Source of the DNA: an uncultured Paracoccaceae bacterium
GTDB taxonomy: Bacteria; Pseudomonadota; Alphaproteobacteria; Rhodobacterales; Rhodobacteraceae
NCBI GenBank assembly: GCA_937132145.1
Contig: CAKZNY010000238.1
Coordinates: 1 to 11,653, forward strand
Direction of reading: 5' to 3'
DNA: 11,653 nucleotides
Shown piece by piece: positions 7,442 to 11,653 of the stretch. Position 1 is the first letter of the stretch, and each line of letters starts with the position of its first letter. The notes under the pieces were generated by a model, which saw only the letters and a list, made by a program, of their open reading frames with translations, had not been told where the DNA came from and ran no database searches. Made by a program: the position numbers and the translations under genes.

Positions 7442-7885
7442 ATGCCAACGGCTGCAAAACTGGTTGCTTCGATATTGTTGGCCATATCGGGGGTTATCGT
7501 TGTGACTGTCGCGGTGAATATCTATCCGGACATTGCAAGGCGTTCGGTTGGATTGACCAGTGCAGCGGTGCTTGCGGGGATTTTTGTCGGCTGGCGCGGC
7601 TTGGGGAAGAAAATCACGGAGGACGAGGGTACGGGCATTATGTCTGGCCTGAAAGCAGGGATCTCGATGTTTGTCTGGGTGATTTTCCTGTATGCATTGG
7701 AAGACATGATCGGGGGCATCAAGGACAATGCGTATTATCAACCGATGAATGCGCTGTTAGTTATTCCTGCGAGTATGATTAAATACGGGCAGATGGCGTT
7801 GAATGTGCCGATTATGGGGACGATGGTGGTTCTGGCCGGTATCGTTGGCAAAATGACTAAATCGGCCGACAAACGCTGGGTTTGA
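7442..7885 (+). CDS. trgA: TrgA-family membrane protein (tellurite-resistance-associated)
   Basis: 147 residues with hydrophobic segments near residues 5-26, 36-54, 70-89 and 124-137, so an integral inner-membrane protein with about four spans. The opening MPTAAKLVAS, the GWRGLG turn (about 50-55), the central acidic-aromatic FLYALEDM, a KYGQ segment and the C-terminal KRWV match my memory of the Rhodobacterales TrgA family, named from the R. sphaeroides tellurite-resistance locus; its biochemical role is unknown. ATG codons occur at 7439 and 7442; the second is chosen because homologues begin MPTAAK and it lies 7 nt after GGAG (7431-7434). Neighbour cysK lies 83 nt downstream, agreeing with the known trg-cysK linkage. 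Confidence 0.8.
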   Translation: MPTAAKLVASILLAISGVIVVTVAVNIYPDIARRSVGLTSAAVLAGIFVGWRGLGKKITEDEGTGIMSGLKAGISMFVWVIFLYALEDMIGGIKDNAYYQPMNALLVIPASMIKYGQMALNVPIMGTMVVLAGIVGKMTKSADKRWV

Positions 7886-7968
7886 AGGAAATTCCACAGG
7901 GTTTAGGCCTTGCTTCGGGCCGGTTTGGTAAATAAATCTGTTTGGCAGATAAATACGAAGGAATGACC
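7886..7968 (+). promoter_or_regulatory. trgA-cysK intergenic region with possible cysK promoter
   Basis: TTGCTT at 7910-7915 and TAAATC at 7933-7938 are 17 nt apart and could be a weak sigma-70-type promoter for cysK; each matches consensus only partly. A short inverted repeat, ATCTG/CAGAT with a 5-nt loop, lies at 7936-7950, and a small GC hairpin (GGCCT/GGGCC) around 7907-7922. GAAGGA at 7957-7962 is the cysK ribosome binding site. No T-rich tract follows the GC hairpin, so it is not a convincing terminator. Confidence 0.3.
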
Positions 7969-9003
7969 ATGAACCGCTATGCAGATTTACCCCAAACTGT
8001 TGGAAATACGCCGCTTATACGGCTTAACAAGGCCTCGGAATTGACGGGGTGCGAGATTTACGGCAAAGCGGAATTCATGAACCCCGGGCAATCCGTTAAG
8101 GATCGCGCGGCGCTGGCCATTATCGAGGATGCCATCGCCAAGGGCGACCTGAAACCCGGCGGAACCATAGTCGAGGGGACGGCGGGGAACACCGGCATCG
8201 GTCTGGCGTTGGTGGGCGCGGCGATGGGTTTCAAGACGGTTATCGTTATTCCTGACACGCAAAGTCAGGAAAAGAAGGACATGATCCGGCTGGCTGGCGC
8301 ACATCTGGTCGAAGTTCCGGCGGCACCTTATTCCAACCCCAACAACTTTGTGCGCTATTCCGAACGGCTAGCAAAAGCACTAAGCGCGACCAATCCCAAC
8401 GGCGTTGTCTGGGCAAACCAGTTTGACAATGTCGCCAACCGGCAAGCGCATATCGATACAACCGCCCCCGAGATTTTTGAGCAAACAGACGGCAAGATTG
8501 ACGGATTCATATGTTCGGTTGGCTCCGGCGGTACGCTGGCTGGCGTGGCCATTGGCCTGCATGAACGCAACAAAGACATCAAGATCGGGTTGGCGGACCC
8601 TGACGGCGCGGCGATTCATAATTTTTATACCAATGGGGTGCTAAAAGGCGAGGGTTCCTCGATTATGGAGGGGATCGGGCAGGGGCGGATTACGGCGAAC
8701 CTTGAGGGGTTGTCCGTGGACTTTTCCTATAACATTCCCGATAGCGAGGCCTTGCCCGTAGTGTTCGATATGCTGGCAGACGAGGGGCTTTGCCTTGGCG
8801 GCTCGTCCGGTATCAACGTGGCGGGTGCGATGCGGATGGCCAAAGATATGGGGCCGGGCAAGATGATTGTGACCGTGCTGGCCGATTATGGCACGCGCTA
8901 TCAGTCAAAACTGTTTAATCCGGTGTTCTTGCGTGAAAAAGGCCTGCCGGTGCCAGCATGGCTGGACGGTGAGGCTGCCGATATGCCGGATGTTAGGGAA
9001 TAA
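7969..9003 (+). CDS. cysK: Cysteine synthase A (O-acetylserine sulfhydrylase)
   Basis: 344 residues, slightly longer than typical CysK (about 310-325) because of a C-terminal tail. It makes cysteine from O-acetylserine and sulfide with PLP in the cytoplasm. The PLP lysine is Lys44 in NPGQSVKDR, the substrate loop is TAGNTG (71-76; most CysK have TSGNTG), the phosphate-binding loop is GSGGT (185-189), and Ser280 in GGSSGIN sits where the pyridine-binding residue belongs. An in-frame TTG at 7942 and ATG at 7963 precede it, but GAAGGA ends directly at 7962 and gives proper 6-nt spacing only to ATG 7969. No regulatory CBS domain is present, arguing against cystathionine beta-synthase. Its position after trgA suggests a link of cysteine supply to oxyanion tolerance. 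Confidence 0.93.
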   Translation: MNRYADLPQTVGNTPLIRLNKASELTGCEIYGKAEFMNPGQSVKDRAALAIIEDAIAKGDLKPGGTIVEGTAGNTGIGLALVGAAMGFKTVIVIPDTQSQEKKDMIRLAGAHLVEVPAAPYSNPNNFVRYSERLAKALSATNPNGVVWANQFDNVANRQAHIDTTAPEIFEQTDGKIDGFICSVGSGGTLAGVAIGLHERNKDIKIGLADPDGAAIHNFYTNGVLKGEGSSIMEGIGQGRITANLEGLSVDFSYNIPDSEALPVVFDMLADEGLCLGGSSGINVAGAMRMAKDMGPGKMIVTVLADYGTRYQSKLFNPVFLREKGLPVPAWLDGEAADMPDVRE

Positions 9004-9015
9004 AGGGTTAACCAG

Positions 9016-11358
9016 ATGAGAATACTGATTGTCGCGTTACAGACTGCATTGATTGCCATGTTTATGGCGAACGCGGGGTTTGCCCAAAGTGATGATACAG
9101 AAATGGTTAACGCTTGGGTCGCAACGGCAACGCGAGCGGAAGGCGTTTTGGAAACCAGTCTGGCCTCGACAGCCGCGTTGGAAAATCTACGCGCTGAACT
9201 GGTAGCGCAACGCAGCGAGGCGTTGGGCTTGGAGGTTGTTAGCCAAAGCAAAATCGCGCCTTTGCGTACCGAACTCGACGCGCTTGGCCCGCCCCCGAGC
9301 GAAGGGGTTGTCGAGGCTTTGGAAATTGCTACCAGACGAACGGAGCTTGAGGCAAAAATTGTTCAGGAAACAGTTCCCTTACTGCTGGCCCAAGCCAGCT
9401 ATCGCCGTGCGGATAGGCTGATTCGCGAGATTAACACGGTGATCCGCACACGTTTTTCCGACACGTTGATGGCACTGGGGCCATCTCCGCTGGATCCGAC
9501 ACTTTGGCCCAAAGCGTTTAAAGATGTTTCACATTATGCCACCCGACTGGTTGGCGAAGTGCGCGATACGTTCTCGCAAGCGGCAAGCCGGACCTCGCTG
9601 GCACAAAAAGCCCCGCTGGCTCTGTTGTTTGCAGGGTTGGGTCTGTGGATGCTGTTGGGCGTGCGACGCGGTTTTGCCGATTTGGTTAAACGCGGACTAT
9701 CCCAAGGCAAGGAGGTCACGCTGTGGCAATCCTCGCTAGCCGACCTAGCCCGTTTACTGGTTCCAAGCGTGGGCGCTGCCGCGGTGATTTTTGCCATTAG
9801 CAGTTCTGAACTGGCAGGCGCGTGGGGCACCGCAATTGTCGATGTGCTACCACAAATCGCCTTGGCCCTGATAGCCGCCCCGTGGCTGGGTCACAGCGTG
9901 TTTGGCGCGACACAAAAGGGCGAAGGCGACGCTGGCGCGCGCTCTGGCTACAGGATGAGCGTCTTGTTGGGGGGGGTGTTTGCTGCGTCTGTGCTATTGT
10001 CGGCGGTTTCCGTTCAAGGCGAATTTTCCACAGGAACGCAAGCGGTACTGGGCTTCCCGTTGGTTCTCGTCGCGGCATTCCTGTTTTATCGCCTGTCCAG
10101 AATATTCAAAACCGGTTGGTCCGCCGATCTGAATTCGAATGGCGAGGCGGAAACTTCGGAATTCATATTCTCGTCCATCCTGTCCCGCGTGCTGCTTGTA
10201 TTCGCGATCGTTGCACCGATATTCGCTGCAATCGGATACTTTTCAGCCGCGCGATTCCTTGTGTTTCCGACAATCGTAACGCTCGGTCTGTTAACCACAC
10301 TATTGGTGCTGTTCGACCTGATCCGCACATTTCTGGACTATTGGATAGAGGGCGACGAGCACGAGCTTCGCCGAGACCAAACCCGCTTGATCCCTGTGTT
10401 CGTCGGCTTTGTGCTAACGCTCGGTGCCTTACCATTGCTGGCGTTGATCTGGGGGGCGCGACCAAGCGATCTGCTGGAAATATGGGGCTGGTTAAGCGAC
10501 GGCATCGCGATTGGCGAAAGCCGCTTTTCCCTGACAGACCTGCTGGTTTTCGTCGTGGTGTTCGGAGTTGGCTACACAATTACACGGCTGTTGCAAAAGA
10601 TGCTCCGCAACACCGTACTGCCGCGCACAAAGATGGATATAGGCGGAAAAACGGCGGTATTAACCGGCGTGGGATATGCAGGTGTAACCATTGCCGCGTT
10701 GGCAGCGATTTCGGCCACCGGGCTTGATCTGTCCAATCTTGCGATTGTCGCGGGTGCATTATCGGTTGGTATCGGTTTTGGCCTGCAAGCAATTGTTTCG
10801 AATTTTGTGTCAGGCATCATCCTGCTGGTAGAGCGCCCGATCAAGGAGGGTGACTGGATTATCGCAGGCGGCCACGAGGGAATTGTGCGCAAGATTTCGG
10901 TCCGTGCGACACTGATAGACACCTTTGACCGGTGCGCCGTGGTTATCCCGAACTCGGACCTGATTGCAGGCAGTGTTTTGAACTGGAATGCACCGGATTT
11001 AACCGCACGCGTGAAAGTGCCGATCGGTGTGGCGTACGGAACAGATCCTGAAAAAGTTAAAAGGGTATTACTGTCGATTGCGACCGACCATTCTGGAGGG
11101 ATGAAGTATCCTGCCCCTTCGGTGGTGTTCAAGAGTTTCGGCGCCAGCTCACTGGATTTCGAGCTGCGCGTATTCATTCGCGACGTAAATCAAATCCTGA
11201 CGGTACGCTCGGATATCAACTTCGCGATCGCTCGGCGGTTTGCCGAAGAAGGTATCGAAATTCCGTTTGAGCAGCACGATGTGACGCTGAAAAACGTCGA
11301 TCAGATCGGGGCGGCCATAGGGAAGGCGATTAAGGGCATTGGTTCCGATAGCAAGTAG
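9016..11358 (+). CDS. Large MscS-family mechanosensitive channel with periplasmic N-terminal domain
   Basis: 780 residues, much longer than E. coli MscS. A signal peptide is visible (hydrophobic 3-21, probable cleavage after GFA-Q at about residue 23-24). Residues 25-190 are a polar, helix-rich periplasmic region of the DUF3772 kind. About eleven membrane segments follow between residues 196 and 605. The last one is the MscS pore helix, ALSVGIGFGLQAIVSNFVSG (581-600), leading into ERPIKEGDWI and the beta domain with VIPNSDLI (643-650) and a soluble C-terminus to 780. It should release solutes on hypo-osmotic shock from the inner membrane. The ATG lies 12 nt after the cysK stop with only a modest AAAGGG 8 nt upstream, so read-through from cysK is likely. 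Confidence 0.92.
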   Translation: MRILIVALQTALIAMFMANAGFAQSDDTEMVNAWVATATRAEGVLETSLASTAALENLRAELVAQRSEALGLEVVSQSKIAPLRTELDALGPPPSEGVVEALEIATRRTELEAKIVQETVPLLLAQASYRRADRLIREINTVIRTRFSDTLMALGPSPLDPTLWPKAFKDVSHYATRLVGEVRDTFSQAASRTSLAQKAPLALLFAGLGLWMLLGVRRGFADLVKRGLSQGKEVTLWQSSLADLARLLVPSVGAAAVIFAISSSELAGAWGTAIVDVLPQIALALIAAPWLGHSVFGATQKGEGDAGARSGYRMSVLLGGVFAASVLLSAVSVQGEFSTGTQAVLGFPLVLVAAFLFYRLSRIFKTGWSADLNSNGEAETSEFIFSSILSRVLLVFAIVAPIFAAIGYFSAARFLVFPTIVTLGLLTTLLVLFDLIRTFLDYWIEGDEHELRRDQTRLIPVFVGFVLTLGALPLLALIWGARPSDLLEIWGWLSDGIAIGESRFSLTDLLVFVVVFGVGYTITRLLQKMLRNTVLPRTKMDIGGKTAVLTGVGYAGVTIAALAAISATGLDLSNLAIVAGALSVGIGFGLQAIVSNFVSGIILLVERPIKEGDWIIAGGHEGIVRKISVRATLIDTFDRCAVVIPNSDLIAGSVLNWNAPDLTARVKVPIGVAYGTDPEKVKRVLLSIATDHSGGMKYPAPSVVFKSFGASSLDFELRVFIRDVNQILTVRSDINFAIARRFAEEGIEIPFEQHDVTLKNVDQIGAAIGKAIKGIGSDSK

Positions 11359-11364
11359 TCCTCA

Positions 11365-11392
11365 ACGGGAATTTTTGTGGCAATGTTCCCGT
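11365..11392. terminator. Possible stem-loop after the channel gene
   Basis: ACGGGAA (11365-11371) pairs perfectly with TTCCCGT (11386-11392) across a 14-nt loop, starting 7 nt after the mscS-like stop. No U-run follows the stem, so it is not a textbook intrinsic terminator; it may end transcription weakly or protect the mRNA 3' end. Confidence 0.35.
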
Positions 11393-11437
11393 CAAACTAC
11401 TGATCCGAAAATCTTATTCCAAGCTTGCGTTTATACC

Positions 11438-11465
11438 TTGATCTGGCCTCCAAGAGCAGTATATA
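11438..11465 (+). promoter_or_regulatory. tRNA-Ser promoter
   Basis: TTGATC (11438-11443, -35) and TATATA (11460-11465, -10) are separated by 16 nt. Transcription would start about 11472, just ahead of the mature tRNA 5' end at 11476, leaving a very short leader. This is the best sigma-70-like promoter in the window. Confidence 0.6.
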
Positions 11466-11475
11466 GACCCCCAAC

Positions 11476-11565
11476 GGACAGGTGGCCGAGTGGTCGAAGG
11501 CGCACGCCTGGAAAGCGTGTAGGCGGGTAACTGTCTCCAGGGTTCGAATCCCTGTCTGTCCGCCA
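11476..11565 (+). tRNA. tRNA-Ser, anticodon GGA
   Basis: The full cloverleaf can be drawn. The acceptor stem pairs 11476-11482 with 11555-11561, with one G-T wobble. The anticodon stem CACGC/GCGTG (11503-11507, 11515-11519) encloses loop CTGGAAA with anticodon GGA at 11510-11512. The long 18-nt variable arm (11520-11537) is typical of serine class-II tRNAs. The T stem CAGGG/CCCTG (11538-11542, 11550-11554) frames TTCGAAT. Discriminator G and an encoded CCA complete the 3' end. It reads UCC and UCU codons. Confidence 0.97.
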
Positions 11566-11595
11566 GATACTCTTTTCACCCAATATCAATCAATG

Positions 11596-11628
11596 GCTTA
11601 GAATAAGGTTTACTCCTTATTTATAAGC
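11596..11628. promoter_or_regulatory. 33-bp imperfect palindrome after the tRNA
   Basis: The inner arms AATAAGG (11602-11608) and CCTTATT (11615-11621) enclose a 6-nt loop. The outer arms GCTTA (11596-11600) and TAAGC (11624-11628) extend the dyad with a 1/2-nt internal bulge, giving 12 paired positions. It starts 30 nt past the tRNA 3' end. It might be a tRNA transcript terminator (though no U-run follows) or a binding site for a regulator or recombinase. Confidence 0.4.
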
Positions 11629-11653
11629 ACTTCTGTCATATATCTATCTTTTC

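Noticed and set aside
9822..10727. 301-codon plus-strand reading frame
   Set aside because: It lies wholly inside the channel gene in another frame; the peptide is rich in Arg, Cys and Gly with no domain features, while the channel frame has clear membrane segments and the MscS core.
11397..11579. 60-codon minus-strand reading frame across the tRNA-Ser
   Set aside because: It is the antisense translation of the tRNA gene; the GIRTLETVTRLHAFQACAF-type peptide is a well-known spurious prediction over serine tRNAs.
1..11653. CRISPR arrays, insertion sequences, tandem repeats
   Set aside because: No regularly spaced repeats, transposase-like frames or terminal inverted repeats were seen on reading both strands.

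Overview
The window looks like chromosomal DNA of a marine-type alphaproteobacterium of the Rhodobacterales (Roseobacter group). That placement is an inference from gene content: a TrgA-family membrane protein next to cysK, an AcuI-type acrylyl-CoA reductase, a KpsMT-type capsule exporter and a large MscS channel with a periplasmic N-terminal region. Codon use is moderately GC-rich throughout, and the DNA between genes is clearly more AT-rich.

Left part, minus strand (1-3712): a tightly coupled surface-polysaccharide operon. Transcription enters at about 3.7 kb. The first gene is a two-domain protein, an SGNH/GSCFA-like N-terminal region fused to a GT4-type glycosyltransferase. It is followed by an ABC-2 permease (KpsM-like), an ABC ATPase (KpsT-like) and the first 25 codons of another gene that leaves the window. 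Neighbouring genes overlap by 4, 4 and 8 nt. The KpsT-like protein is unusual because several catalytic motifs are altered.

Middle, plus strand (3909-7346): after a 196-bp AT-rich divergent region come an acyl-CoA dehydrogenase, acuI (NADPH-dependent acrylyl-CoA reductase) and a class-V aminotransferase-fold PLP enzyme. They are closely spaced with good ribosome binding sites, so probably an operon for short-chain acyl-CoA metabolism. The PLP enzyme lacks the cysteine a desulfurase would need.

Right part, plus strand (7442-11358): trgA, cysK and a 780-residue mechanosensitive channel. trgA-cysK resembles the tellurite-resistance locus described in Rhodobacter sphaeroides, here with no trgB between the two genes. 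The channel gene starts 12 nt after cysK.

Right edge: a complete tRNA-Ser(GGA) with its own promoter and encoded CCA, followed by markedly AT-rich sequence carrying a long dyad. No CRISPR array, insertion sequence or rRNA is visible. No clearly new system is present. The best candidates for a second look are the degenerate KpsT, the fused glycosyltransferase, and the pairing of a dehydrogenase with acuI.
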